In this document: one piece after another, positions 9,197-17,191 of the stretch
Numbering within the stretch: position 1 is the stretch's first letter
Layout: each line of letters begins with the position of its first letter
Assembly (NCBI GenBank): GCA_045810625.1
Contig: JBJMVQ010000047.1
Coordinates: forward strand, 30,021-94,020
Reading direction: 5' to 3'
Source of the DNA: JACQFZ01 sp045810625
GTDB taxonomy: Bacteria; Pseudomonadota; Gammaproteobacteria; Acidiferrobacterales; Sulfurifustaceae
Length of the DNA: 64,000 nt
Translations under genes and position numbers: made by a program
The notes under the pieces: model-generated
Told to the model about the DNA's origin: nothing
What the model saw: the letters and a program-made list of their open reading frames with translations, nothing else
Databases searched by the model: none

Positions 9197-9739
9197 CTAC
9201 TCGTCTCGTCGAGGTTCGAAATCCGGGTACGTCCGATCGCGCTCCGATATCACTTCCGGCCGCTGCGGCCAATCGATGCCGAACCGCGGATCATTCCAGC
9301 GCACGCCGCGCGCCGCCTCGGCAACATACCGATCCGATATCTGATAGTGCACTTCGGCGGCGTCAACGAGCGTCAGAAAGCCGTGCGCCACGCCTTTCGG
9401 CACGTAGAGCATGCGCCGATTGGCGGCGCTCAGCTCGACACCAAACCAGTGCGTGTACGTCGCCGAACGCGGTCGCAGATCGACGATCACGTCGTAGATC
9501 GCCCCTTGTGTGCAGCGCACGATCTTCACCTCTTCGTGCGGAGCGGCCTGATAGTGCAGACCGCGGAGCGTGCGCCGCCGACCATTGAACGACACGCTGC
9601 ACTGCGCAATCGCGGCATCCAAACCGTGGGCCGTGAATTCGTCGCGACACCAGGCGCGCGCGAAGAAGCCGCGTTCGTCGCAGATCGGCTCGAGGTCGAT
9701 CACGACGGCACCGGCGATCGGCGTTTCGGTGAACTTCAT
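9197..9739 (-). CDS. dTDP-4-dehydrorhamnose 3,5-epimerase (RfbC/RmlC) family sugar epimerase
   Basis: 180 aa cupin, the usual length. LRGLHYQ carries the catalytic base His62; VPKGVAHGFLTL and WNDPRFGIDWP are family motifs. RmlC inverts C3 and C5 of a 4-keto-6-deoxy nucleotide sugar; relatives invert only one centre. No RmlA, RmlB or RmlD lies nearby, and the partner is a C-methyltransferase whose gene overlaps this start by ATGA. I therefore infer an epimerase of a C-methylated NDP-4-ketosugar (as in TylCIII/EvaD pairs) rather than L-rhamnose synthesis. Confidence 0.88.
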   Translation of the reverse strand: MKFTETPIAGAVVIDLEPICDERGFFARAWCRDEFTAHGLDAAIAQCSVSFNGRRRTLRGLHYQAAPHEEVKIVRCTQGAIYDVIVDLRPRSATYTHWFGVELSAANRRMLYVPKGVAHGFLTLVDAAEVHYQISDRYVAEAARGVRWNDPRFGIDWPQRPEVISERDRTYPDFEPRRDE

Positions 9740-10998
9740 TCACAGACCGAGACGGATGGCACGAACGTGACGAAACGCGCGCCCCATTCCCGTACGTAGG
9801 ACAGCTGCGCCATGATCTCGTCTTTCAAATTCCACGGAAGAATGACGACGTAGTCCGGTCGCGTTTCGCGGATACGTCCCGGCGCATAGATCGGTATGTG
9901 GCTGCCTGGGAGACATTGACCCTGCTTGTGCGGGCTCGCATCGACCGTGTACTCGATCATGTCGCTGCGGATGCCGCAATAGTTAAGCAGCGTGTTGCCC
10001 TTGGCCGGCGCGCCGTAGCCAACCACCGTTTGGCCGCGCCGCCGCACACCGATGAGAAAATCGAGGATGTCGCGTTTGAGCGCGCTCACACGCGGCGCAA
10101 ACGATTCGTACACCTCAGGCTGGGTCAGACCCACGCGCTCTTCGGCCGCTTTTAGCGCCGCCACCCGCGGCGTTACCTCGTGCACGCCCGTATCGCTGTG
10201 CTGCGCGTAGATGCGCAGCGATCCGCCGTGGGTGGGGAGCTCTTCCACATCGAAGAGCGTGAGGCCGTGCCGCGCGAAAACCCGTTCGACGGTATAAAAC
10301 GAAAAATACGAGAAGTGCTCGTGGTAGATCGTGTCGAACTGGCACTCCTCGATCAGGCGCGCCAGGTGCGGAAATTCCATCGTGATGACGCCCCGCGTCT
10401 TCAGCACCAGTTTCATGCCGGCGACGAAGTCGTTGAGGTCGGGCACGTGCGCGAGCACATTGTTCCCGAGCAACAGATCCGCCTGCCGGCGGTCGCGGTT
10501 GAGCTCGCGTGCCAAAGCCACCCCAAAGAACTTGATGAGCGTCGGGATGCCTTTGGCGATCGCGGCGGCGGCGACGTTCTTCGCCGGCTCGATGCCGAGA
10601 ACCTTCAGACCGGCCTGCTTCATGTATTGCAGCAGGTAGCCGTCGTTGCTCGCGATCTCGATCACTTGCGAGGACGGCCCGAGGCCGAGCCGCGGTACGA
10701 TGCCCTCGCAGTAGCGCTTCGCATGCGCGAGCCAGCTTTGCGAATACGATGAAAAGTACGCGTAGTGGCTGAAAATGCGCTCCGACGTCTCGAATTCCGC
10801 GAGCTGGACCAGCCGGCATTTGTCGCAGACGTACGCGTGCAGCGGATAGAACGGCTCCATACGGGCGAGTCGATCGGGCGCGATGTAAGAATTGGCGAGT
10901 GGCGACATGCCGAGGTCGACGAACGTGTCTAACGCGGCGTTCCCGCAAAAACGACAGGCCGGAGCGACGCCGGCGGCTTCCATGGCGACACTGCTCAC
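9736..10998 (-). CDS. Sugar C-methyltransferase, SAM-dependent (TylCIII/CloU type)
   Basis: 420 aa in three parts. First is an N-terminal zinc domain with CRFCGN (15-20) and CDKCRLVQL (near 58). Next is a Rossmann methyltransferase with EIASNDGYLLQYMKQ as SAM motif I. Last is a C-terminal domain with GYGAPAKGNTLLNYCGI. This layout is that of NDP-4-keto-2,6-dideoxyhexose 3-C-methyltransferases, which make branched-chain sugars. It sits directly upstream of the RfbC-like epimerase with an ATGA overlap, the typical order for a C-methylation then epimerisation step. The exact NDP-sugar is not known; rfbF in the same block suggests a CDP- rather than dTDP-linked substrate. Confidence 0.9.
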   Translation of the reverse strand: MSSVAMEAAGVAPACRFCGNAALDTFVDLGMSPLANSYIAPDRLARMEPFYPLHAYVCDKCRLVQLAEFETSERIFSHYAYFSSYSQSWLAHAKRYCEGIVPRLGLGPSSQVIEIASNDGYLLQYMKQAGLKVLGIEPAKNVAAAAIAKGIPTLIKFFGVALARELNRDRRQADLLLGNNVLAHVPDLNDFVAGMKLVLKTRGVITMEFPHLARLIEECQFDTIYHEHFSYFSFYTVERVFARHGLTLFDVEELPTHGGSLRIYAQHSDTGVHEVTPRVAALKAAEERVGLTQPEVYESFAPRVSALKRDILDFLIGVRRRGQTVVGYGAPAKGNTLLNYCGIRSDMIEYTVDASPHKQGQCLPGSHIPIYAPGRIRETRPDYVVILPWNLKDEIMAQLSYVREWGARFVTFVPSVSVCE

Positions 10999-11050
10999 TG
11001 CTTCACCTCGGGTGATGAATGTTGATTGTTATACCGCGGCGCGCCGTCCA

Positions 11051-11857
11051 CTACGTTTCGCCGCTCTTGAGTCGGGCCAGATAGTCCGCCTGCCCCGGCT
11101 GGATCCACAACTCTCGATTCGGCCGGCCGAGGCGCAATAGTTCCGGCACGGTAACGAAGCGATACTGCGACGCGGCGGTGTCGAGCACCACGGTGAGCGC
11201 CTTGAGTGTCGCGTCGCGCGACGTGTAGCGGACGTCCTCGTAGCGAAACAGCGCGTCGTGCAAGAGGACGATGCTCCCGGGACGCAGACGCGTCAGAATA
11301 CGGCCGGCAATCGAATCCGCGCCGTCGCCGCACCAGTCCGTGCCGGATATGCTCCAAGTAATGACTTCCCAGCCAAGCCACAGCGGATCGAGCCGCGTCA
11401 GCACCGTCTGATCGCCGTACGGCGGGCGAAACAGCGCGGGTTTGATTTCACCCAGCGCCCGCCCACAGGCGCGAATTTGCCGGCGCCGCTCCGCCGCGCT
11501 GATGGCCGGGAACGACGGATGATTCCACGAATGGTTGCCGATGGCGTGTCCTCCGCGACGAATGCGAGCGACCAGCTCCGGATAGCGCTCCGCCATGTAG
11601 CCCAGCAGGAAGAACGTCCCGCGCGCGCCGCGCGATTCCAACGTGTCGAGGAACTGTGGAGTCTGCCGCGGATGCGGACCGTCGTCGAACGTGAACGCGA
11701 TCGCCGGTTCCGTCGTTTCGACCGAGGTTACGGTGCCGATCAGGTGTCGCGGGATGTACGACGCAACGCGCTTCAACGGTCGACGCATTGCGCTCGGAAC
11801 CACGTGCTTTAACGATTGAACGAACCCATGCCGCGCGCTAATGCTCGAATCCGTCAT
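11051..11857 (-). CDS. Polysaccharide deacetylase (NodB/CE4 domain)
   Basis: 268 aa. All CE4 motifs are visible: TFDDGPH (catalytic Asp and metal Asp), HSWNHP (metal histidines), RPPYGD and LLHDAL. A preceding 45-residue N-terminus without a signal peptide suggests a cytoplasmic or membrane-associated enzyme. It removes N- or O-acetyl groups, probably from the lipid-linked or growing polysaccharide. It lies between the C-methyltransferase and the ABC-exporter ATPase with spacers of about 50 bases. Confidence 0.92.
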   Translation of the reverse strand: MTDSSISARHGFVQSLKHVVPSAMRRPLKRVASYIPRHLIGTVTSVETTEPAIAFTFDDGPHPRQTPQFLDTLESRGARGTFFLLGYMAERYPELVARIRRGGHAIGNHSWNHPSFPAISAAERRRQIRACGRALGEIKPALFRPPYGDQTVLTRLDPLWLGWEVITWSISGTDWCGDGADSIAGRILTRLRPGSIVLLHDALFRYEDVRYTSRDATLKALTVVLDTAASQYRFVTVPELLRLGRPNRELWIQPGQADYLARLKSGET

Positions 11858-11905
11858 CGCTACCCCCGATCCTTTGATTATCCATTTCTTCAGGGAATCC
11901 CTTCG

Positions 11906-13249
11906 TCACGCTTTCAACGGCACCGTATGTAGCTTACGACCGCTCTCCTTGATCTGGGTTTCCCATTCGAGTAGTGGACGCACTACTCCACCCATCCAGC
12001 CGGCCCAATCGCCGCGCGCCGTACCTTCCCCCATGTTGTCCGTGACATGGAAGGCGATCACTTGCTGCTCGTAGAATTGGCTCGTATCGGAGCTTCGCGA
12101 CAACAGCGCGCAACTCACATAGAAGGTGCCGGCGGTAAGCAGATTGCCGGGTATCCACGCCGTGCTGATGTACCGCCCGGGCGTACGCGGGTGCTGCTGC
12201 CAACGCCGCTCGCCGTCGATCGTTCCGAACAGCAACAAACCTTCGTCGTTGTAGACGTAGAACTGCGACAGCAGAATGTGGCCGCTCACCTTTACGTCGT
12301 ACTCCATCTGCAACCCGATCGGATCGCTGATGTCGACCGACTCGCTGACGCGGCCGGCCGAGTCGACCACACGCACGGCACGCAGCTGCGCGACGTCGAG
12401 GCCCGGCGCCGTGGCCGGATCGTCCCACTCGCGCTCGGCGGCGATGCCGACGTCCGAGTTCATGTAGTGGCTGACGATGTCGTGCGGGGAGCCGTTCATG
12501 ACCAGCCGACCTTCGTTGAGCAGCAATGCCCGCGTGCACAACATCCTCACCGCCGGCATGTTGTGCGACACGAACAAGATCGTGCGCCCGCTCTTGCCGA
12601 CATCGTGCATCTTGTTGATGCATTTCTTCTGAAACATCGCGTCACCGACCGCGAGCACTTCATCGACGATCAGTATTTCGGGCTCGAGGTGCGCGGCGAC
12701 GGCGAACGCGAGGCGCACCGCCATGCCGCTTGAATAGCGCTTCACCGGGGTGTCGAGAAATTTCTCCATGCCGGCGAATTCGACGATCTCGTCGAACTTG
12801 CGGTCGACTTCCTTTTTCCGCATGCCGAGAATCGTCCCGTTCAGATAGATGTTCTCGCGCCCGGTCAGCTCCTGGTGAAACCCGGTGCCGACTTCCAGCA
12901 GGCTCGACACGCGCCCGCGAATTTCGACGCGCCCGCGCGTGGGCGGCGTGATGCGCGTCAGAATCTTGAGCAATGTCGACTTGCCGGCGCCGTTTCGTCC
13001 GACGATCCCGAGCACCTCTCCTTCTTTCACGCGAAAACCGACGTCACGCAACGCCCAGATCGTATCCTCGTTCGTTTCGTCGGTATCGCCGAAGCGGTAG
13101 AGCGAGCGAAATCTGCGGTAGTTGCGCAACGGGCTCAGCAGGAACGCGATCGCGGCACCGGACAGGCTGTCGTGCGCCTGCTCCTTCTCACCGATCCGGT
13201 AGAGCTTGCTGACGCCCTCGACGTCGATAACGGCATTCGCTTGCTTCAT
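11906..13249 (-). CDS. wzt: Polysaccharide ABC exporter ATPase with C-terminal glycan-binding domain
   Basis: 447 aa from ATG 13249; a GTG at 13264 directly after the wzm stop is the alternative start. The first ~260 residues are an ABC ATPase: Walker A GRNGAGKST, signature YSSGMAVRLAFA, Walker B ILIVDEVLAVGD. The remaining ~185 residues form a beta-rich extension of the Wzt C-terminal type, which in O9a-like systems binds the modified non-reducing end and gives export specificity. Together with the permease gene upstream it forms the inner-membrane exporter of a lipid-linked polymer. Confidence 0.93.
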   Translation of the reverse strand: MKQANAVIDVEGVSKLYRIGEKEQAHDSLSGAAIAFLLSPLRNYRRFRSLYRFGDTDETNEDTIWALRDVGFRVKEGEVLGIVGRNGAGKSTLLKILTRITPPTRGRVEIRGRVSSLLEVGTGFHQELTGRENIYLNGTILGMRKKEVDRKFDEIVEFAGMEKFLDTPVKRYSSGMAVRLAFAVAAHLEPEILIVDEVLAVGDAMFQKKCINKMHDVGKSGRTILFVSHNMPAVRMLCTRALLLNEGRLVMNGSPHDIVSHYMNSDVGIAAEREWDDPATAPGLDVAQLRAVRVVDSAGRVSESVDISDPIGLQMEYDVKVSGHILLSQFYVYNDEGLLLFGTIDGERRWQQHPRTPGRYISTAWIPGNLLTAGTFYVSCALLSRSSDTSQFYEQQVIAFHVTDNMGEGTARGDWAGWMGGVVRPLLEWETQIKESGRKLHTVPLKA

Positions 13250-13264
13250 CAGGGAACCATACAC

Positions 13265-14101
13265 TCAAACAACATCAGCAAACACGCGCTCCATTTTGTG
13301 GAAATACATGAGCCCACCGAAAAACATCAGTAGCGTCGTAACGATGCCGGCAAGGAGGTAAGGCCACGGCAATTGCGTGCCCAAGAGACAGGCACGGAAT
13401 GCTTCGATGACGCCCACGAGCGGATTGAGTGAATACACCAACCGGTAACCGTGGCGCATCGGAGAGGCGGTGTACAGAATCGGCGCGGTGTACAGCAACA
13501 TTCGGATCGCGAACTGCATCGCAAACTTCACATCGCGAAACCGCACGGCGAGCGCCGACAACCACATTCCGACGCCGGCGGGAATCATCACCATCCAGAC
13601 GATGACGAACGGGAGGAGCAGCAGCTGCCATGTCGCAGCGACCTGGTAGTGAACCAAGGCCACGGCGATCAGCAATAACGCGAAAACGAAATCGAGCAGC
13701 TTTGAAAACGTAGGCGTCAGCGGGTAGATGAGCCGCGGAAAGTAAACCTTTCCGAGCATGTGCTGCTCGGTAATGAGACTTTGACTCGATGCCACCATCG
13801 CATCCGACATGTACGTCCATGGAACGATCGCGACGGTCACGAACAGCACGTACGGAATGCCGTCGGTTTCGATGTTGGCCACTCGGCCGAAAATGATCGT
13901 GAATATGACGATCTGGATGAGCGGGTTCAGAATCGCCCAGGAAAAGCCAAGAATCGTCTGGGCGTACAGGACTTTGATGTCGCGCCGGACGAGAAAATAA
14001 AAGAGATCGCGGTAGTGTCTCAGTTCCCGTAGAACCGGGAACTGCCATGCCGACCCGCCGCGAATGACGATGACCGGTTGCTCGACCTTTTGCGCGTCCA
14101 T
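13265..14101 (-). CDS. wzm: Polysaccharide ABC exporter permease
   Basis: 278 aa, ABC-2 type permease with about six membrane segments. The stretch YFLVRRDIKVLYAQTILGFSW and the C-terminal YLNPLVG-like segment (YSLNPLVGVIEAFR) are typical of Wzm/TagG/KpsM-family proteins. It pairs with the Wzt-type ATPase immediately downstream to move undecaprenyl-linked glycan across the inner membrane. The stop codon is followed without gap by the possible GTG start of wzt, indicating tight translational coupling. Confidence 0.93.
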   Translation of the reverse strand: MDAQKVEQPVIVIRGGSAWQFPVLRELRHYRDLFYFLVRRDIKVLYAQTILGFSWAILNPLIQIVIFTIIFGRVANIETDGIPYVLFVTVAIVPWTYMSDAMVASSQSLITEQHMLGKVYFPRLIYPLTPTFSKLLDFVFALLLIAVALVHYQVAATWQLLLLPFVIVWMVMIPAGVGMWLSALAVRFRDVKFAMQFAIRMLLYTAPILYTASPMRHGYRLVYSLNPLVGVIEAFRACLLGTQLPWPYLLAGIVTTLLMFFGGLMYFHKMERVFADVV

Positions 14102-14107
14102 GCGATG

Positions 14108-15166
14108 CTAAGCCGCCGCCTGACGTACCCACTCGAAGCGCTCGTTCAGCTCGCCGAGCGCACGCAGCCGCGCAAGCACCCGCAGCCGTATGAAGCCGGA
14201 ACTGCGAAACTCCGGATCGCGGAAGCCCATACCGGCGAGACCGTCCTTCAAGCCTTCGATCGCTTCGCTCAGATCGACTTGCGGCTGATGCCGTGGGGCG
14301 AGCCGACGAAACAGGTCGAAGCTGACGCGGTACGAGCGTTTGTCCGGCGGCGCATGCGGATTGATGGATATGCGCACGCCGGGCACCCCGCGCGCGACCG
14401 CCTCGGCAAGCTCGCGCACCTGGTAGTTCCATTCGTCGGCACCGACGTTCACGGCGAGGAACGCGCCGCCTTGCCCGACGTCGCGCCCGATCGCCCACTC
14501 GATCGCGCGCGCCATATCCTGAACGTGAATGAGCGGTCGCCACGGCGTGCCGTCGCTCAATATGCTGACCTCCTTCGACGCCATCGCGCCCGCGACGAAG
14601 TCGTTCAGCACCAGATCGAGCCGAAGCCGCGCGCTCATGCCGCAGGCGGTGGCGAACCGCAGCGCCGTTACCACGAATCCATCACCGGCGATCTCGCGCA
14701 GCGCTCCCTCGGTGCCCACCTTGGAGCGCGCGTACGCCGTGAGCGGATTGAGCGGATCGTGTTCGACCCGAGGCCGGCTCTCCGCCGCACCGTACATGCT
14801 GCAGCTCGACGCGAAGACGAAACGACGCACGCCCGCGCGTTTCGCGAGCTGCGCGAGGCGCACGCTCGCGGCCTGGTTGACCTCCGCGGTCAGTGCTTCG
14901 AAGGCGTTACCCATCGGGTCGTTGGAGATCGCCGCGAGATGCACGATCGCATCGACGCCTTCCAGCAGCTCGGGGCCGATGGTGCGCACGTCACCGATGA
15001 TCTGCGCATCGAGCCGTCGCTCGGGAAACGCCGCGACGCCGCTCAGGCAATGCGCGAAGTAACCCATATCGAAGCCCACGAGCCGCGCGTCCGGATATTC
15101 GCGGCGTAGCCGCTCGACCACCGTCGGACCGACGTACCCCATGTTCCCGGTGATCAGTATCTTCAC
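14108..15166 (-). CDS. NAD-dependent epimerase/dehydratase (extended SDR, sugar nucleotide)
   Basis: 352 aa from GTG 15166. This start overlaps the upstream stop as GTGA and is preceded by the strong ribosome binding site AAAGGAGG, so the longer frame beginning at 15235 is rejected. ILITGNMGYVGP is the NAD-binding GxxGxxG, and YARSK supplies the catalytic Tyr and Lys. Family members reduce, epimerise or dehydrate NDP-sugars. Position right after rfbF and the FAD oxidase suggests it works on the CDP-activated sugar. I cannot tell whether it is the missing 4,6-dehydratase step, a 4-reductase or an epimerase. Confidence 0.9.
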   Translation of the reverse strand: MKILITGNMGYVGPTVVERLRREYPDARLVGFDMGYFAHCLSGVAAFPERRLDAQIIGDVRTIGPELLEGVDAIVHLAAISNDPMGNAFEALTAEVNQAASVRLAQLAKRAGVRRFVFASSCSMYGAAESRPRVEHDPLNPLTAYARSKVGTEGALREIAGDGFVVTALRFATACGMSARLRLDLVLNDFVAGAMASKEVSILSDGTPWRPLIHVQDMARAIEWAIGRDVGQGGAFLAVNVGADEWNYQVRELAEAVARGVPGVRISINPHAPPDKRSYRVSFDLFRRLAPRHQPQVDLSEAIEGLKDGLAGMGFRDPEFRSSGFIRLRVLARLRALGELNERFEWVRQAAA

Positions 15167-16380
15167 GCCGCCTCCTTTCGATTGATGCGCTGCTCGATAC
15201 CGTCCACGACATATCGCGCGAACGGCAAACTGCACGTGAACGCCGGCGAAACCGCGTTCAGCACGTGTGTCGAACGCTCATCGCCCTCCACCACGAAATC
15301 CATCTCGAGCCGCCTTTCTTTGATGTCGAGGAGCTGAGCGCGGATACCGGGTTTGCCCCAGCGCCGATAGCGCTCGGGATTCAGGTCCCGCACGAGCGGC
15401 GACGCGAGCCGCGCCATGCGCTTGCGCGAATACTTCTGCAGCTCGTGGACAGCGAGACCGAGGAAACCGAAGCGCGAGAACGCAAGCAGTCCGAGCTGCC
15501 GATACGCGATGTCGACCAGCTCGCCGATGCGCAGATTGTCGAAGCCACGGTACTGCTCGCGCCAGAACGCCGGAATCGCCGTCGGCCCGAGCTTGACGTG
15601 TCCGTCGATCGTCACGGTAACGTGAACGCCGAGGAACGGGTGCCGCAGATTCGGCACCGGGTAGATGTGCGTTCGGATCGCGCCGGGCGGCTCATCGGAG
15701 TAGAGGTAGAGCCCCTTGAACGGCAGAATGCGATAGCGCTGCGAAAAACCGAAGTCGCGCGCGACCCGATCGGCGTAGAGTCCCGCCGTGTTCACGACGT
15801 GACCCGCGACGAAGGTTCCGTCGTTCGTGATCACGCGCGCGCGGTCGCGAGCGCGATACGCCACGCCGCACTCCACCCGCACGCCTTCGCGGCGCGCGTC
15901 CGCCTCCAACGCGCGTACGACCGCGAGCGGATCGACCGAGGATGTCGTCGGCGAGAAGAGCGCGCGTTCGCACGTACGCACCCGCGGCTCGATGGCGCGC
16001 GCTTCGGCTTCATCGATCGCGACCAGTGGCACGCCGTTGCGCTCGGCACGCGCGAGCAATTCATCGAGCCCCGCATGCTCCGATCCGTCGCGTGCCACCA
16101 CGAGCTTGCCGCACTTACGCAGCCGAATACCGTTCGCTTCGCAGTAGGCGGTCAATTCGCGATTACCGTCGCGCGTGAAGCGCGCCTTGAGGCTGTCGGC
16201 GCTGTAATAGAATCCCGCGTGCAGCACGCCGCTGTTGCGCCCGCTCGCATGCTCGCCGCACGACGACTCTTTCTCGATCAACGTAACGGACGCCGCGAAG
16301 CGGCGCCGCAGTTCGCGCGCAATACTCAATCCCACCACCCCCCCGCCGACGACGAGGAAATCGGGATTGCGGCCGGTCAT
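15163..16380 (-). CDS. FAD-dependent oxidase of the L-2-hydroxyglutarate oxidase (LhgO) type
   Basis: 405 aa from ATG 16380, which overlaps the rfbF stop as ATGA. FLVVGGGVVGLSIARELRRR is the DAO-family FAD dinucleotide site. HASGRNSGVLHAGFYY is characteristic of LhgO/GlpO relatives, and GLYADRVARDFG and PFKGLYLY continue that similarity. LhgO oxidises L-2-hydroxyglutarate to 2-oxoglutarate. Its lodging between rfbF and a sugar epimerase, overlapping both genes by 4 bases, argues that this homologue serves the sugar pathway instead; the substrate is not known. Confidence 0.88.
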   Translation of the reverse strand: MTGRNPDFLVVGGGVVGLSIARELRRRFAASVTLIEKESSCGEHASGRNSGVLHAGFYYSADSLKARFTRDGNRELTAYCEANGIRLRKCGKLVVARDGSEHAGLDELLARAERNGVPLVAIDEAEARAIEPRVRTCERALFSPTTSSVDPLAVVRALEADARREGVRVECGVAYRARDRARVITNDGTFVAGHVVNTAGLYADRVARDFGFSQRYRILPFKGLYLYSDEPPGAIRTHIYPVPNLRHPFLGVHVTVTIDGHVKLGPTAIPAFWREQYRGFDNLRIGELVDIAYRQLGLLAFSRFGFLGLAVHELQKYSRKRMARLASPLVRDLNPERYRRWGKPGIRAQLLDIKERRLEMDFVVEGDERSTHVLNAVSPAFTCSLPFARYVVDGIEQRINRKEAA

Positions 16381-17153
16381 TGCCAGGTCTTCCAAGGAGG
16401 ATTCTCGCTCTGCCAGAGGGTCTCGAGCACCATTTTATCGCGGAGCGTGTCCATCGGCTGCCAAAATCCGTGATGCCGGTACGCCGAGAGCTGGCGGTCG
16501 CGCGCGAGCCGTTCGAGCGGCGTCCGTTCCCACACGGTGCCGTCGTCGTCGATGTAGTTCATGACGCCGGGCTCCAGCACGAAGAACCCGCTGTTCACCC
16601 ACGCACCGTCGCCGTCGGGCTTTTCATGGAACGACTCGATGCGGTTCTGCCCCATCGCCAGCGTGAACGCTCCGAAGCGCCCGGGCGGCTGCGCAGCCGT
16701 CAATGTCGCGAGCGTGTTTTGCTCTTTGTGGAAGCGCACGAGTTTGCGTACGTCGATGTCGCTGACGCCGTCGCCGTACGTCATGCAGAAAGTCTCGTCG
16801 CCGATGTATTCGCGCACGCGCTTCAGGCGTCCGCCGGTCATTGTTTGCAGGCCCGTATCGACGAGCGTCACGCGCCACGGCTCCGCACGATTGTCGTGCA
16901 CGCGCATCTCGTTTCGCTGCATGTCGAACGTGACGTTCGATGCATGCAGGTAATAGCGCGCGAAATAATCCTTGATGACCTCGCCCTTGTACCCGAGGCA
17001 GACGATAAAGTCGTTGATGCCGTGGCTGGAATAGATCTTCAGGATGTGCCACAGCATCGGACGCCCGCCGATCTCGACCATCGGCTTCGGCTTGACGCCG
17101 CTCTCCTCGCTAATGCGCGTGCCGAATCCCCCCGCCAGTATCACCGCTTTCAT
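16377..17153 (-). CDS. rfbF: Glucose-1-phosphate cytidylyltransferase
   Basis: 258 aa, the family length. LAGGFGTRISEESGVKPKPM is the nucleotidyltransferase signature of RfbF, and MTYGDGVSDID, FHEKPDG and VNSGFFVLEP complete the active site. It makes CDP-glucose from CTP and glucose-1-phosphate, the first step to CDP-3,6-dideoxyhexoses and to CDP-linked branched sugars such as yersiniose. The usual next gene, CDP-glucose 4,6-dehydratase (rfbG), is not present in this window under its canonical sequence. Confidence 0.95.
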   Translation of the reverse strand: MKAVILAGGFGTRISEESGVKPKPMVEIGGRPMLWHILKIYSSHGINDFIVCLGYKGEVIKDYFARYYLHASNVTFDMQRNEMRVHDNRAEPWRVTLVDTGLQTMTGGRLKRVREYIGDETFCMTYGDGVSDIDVRKLVRFHKEQNTLATLTAAQPPGRFGAFTLAMGQNRIESFHEKPDGDGAWVNSGFFVLEPGVMNYIDDDGTVWERTPLERLARDRQLSAYRHHGFWQPMDTLRDKMVLETLWQSENPPWKTWQ

Positions 17154-17191
17154 GGTACCCGTTCCGTGTCCTCAGCGTCGCGCCGCGACCG

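Noticed and set aside
9197..9739. Assignment to L-rhamnose synthesis (rmlC)
   Set aside because: No rmlA, rmlB or rmlD is present, and the overlapping partner is a C-methyltransferase, so a branched-sugar epimerase is more likely.
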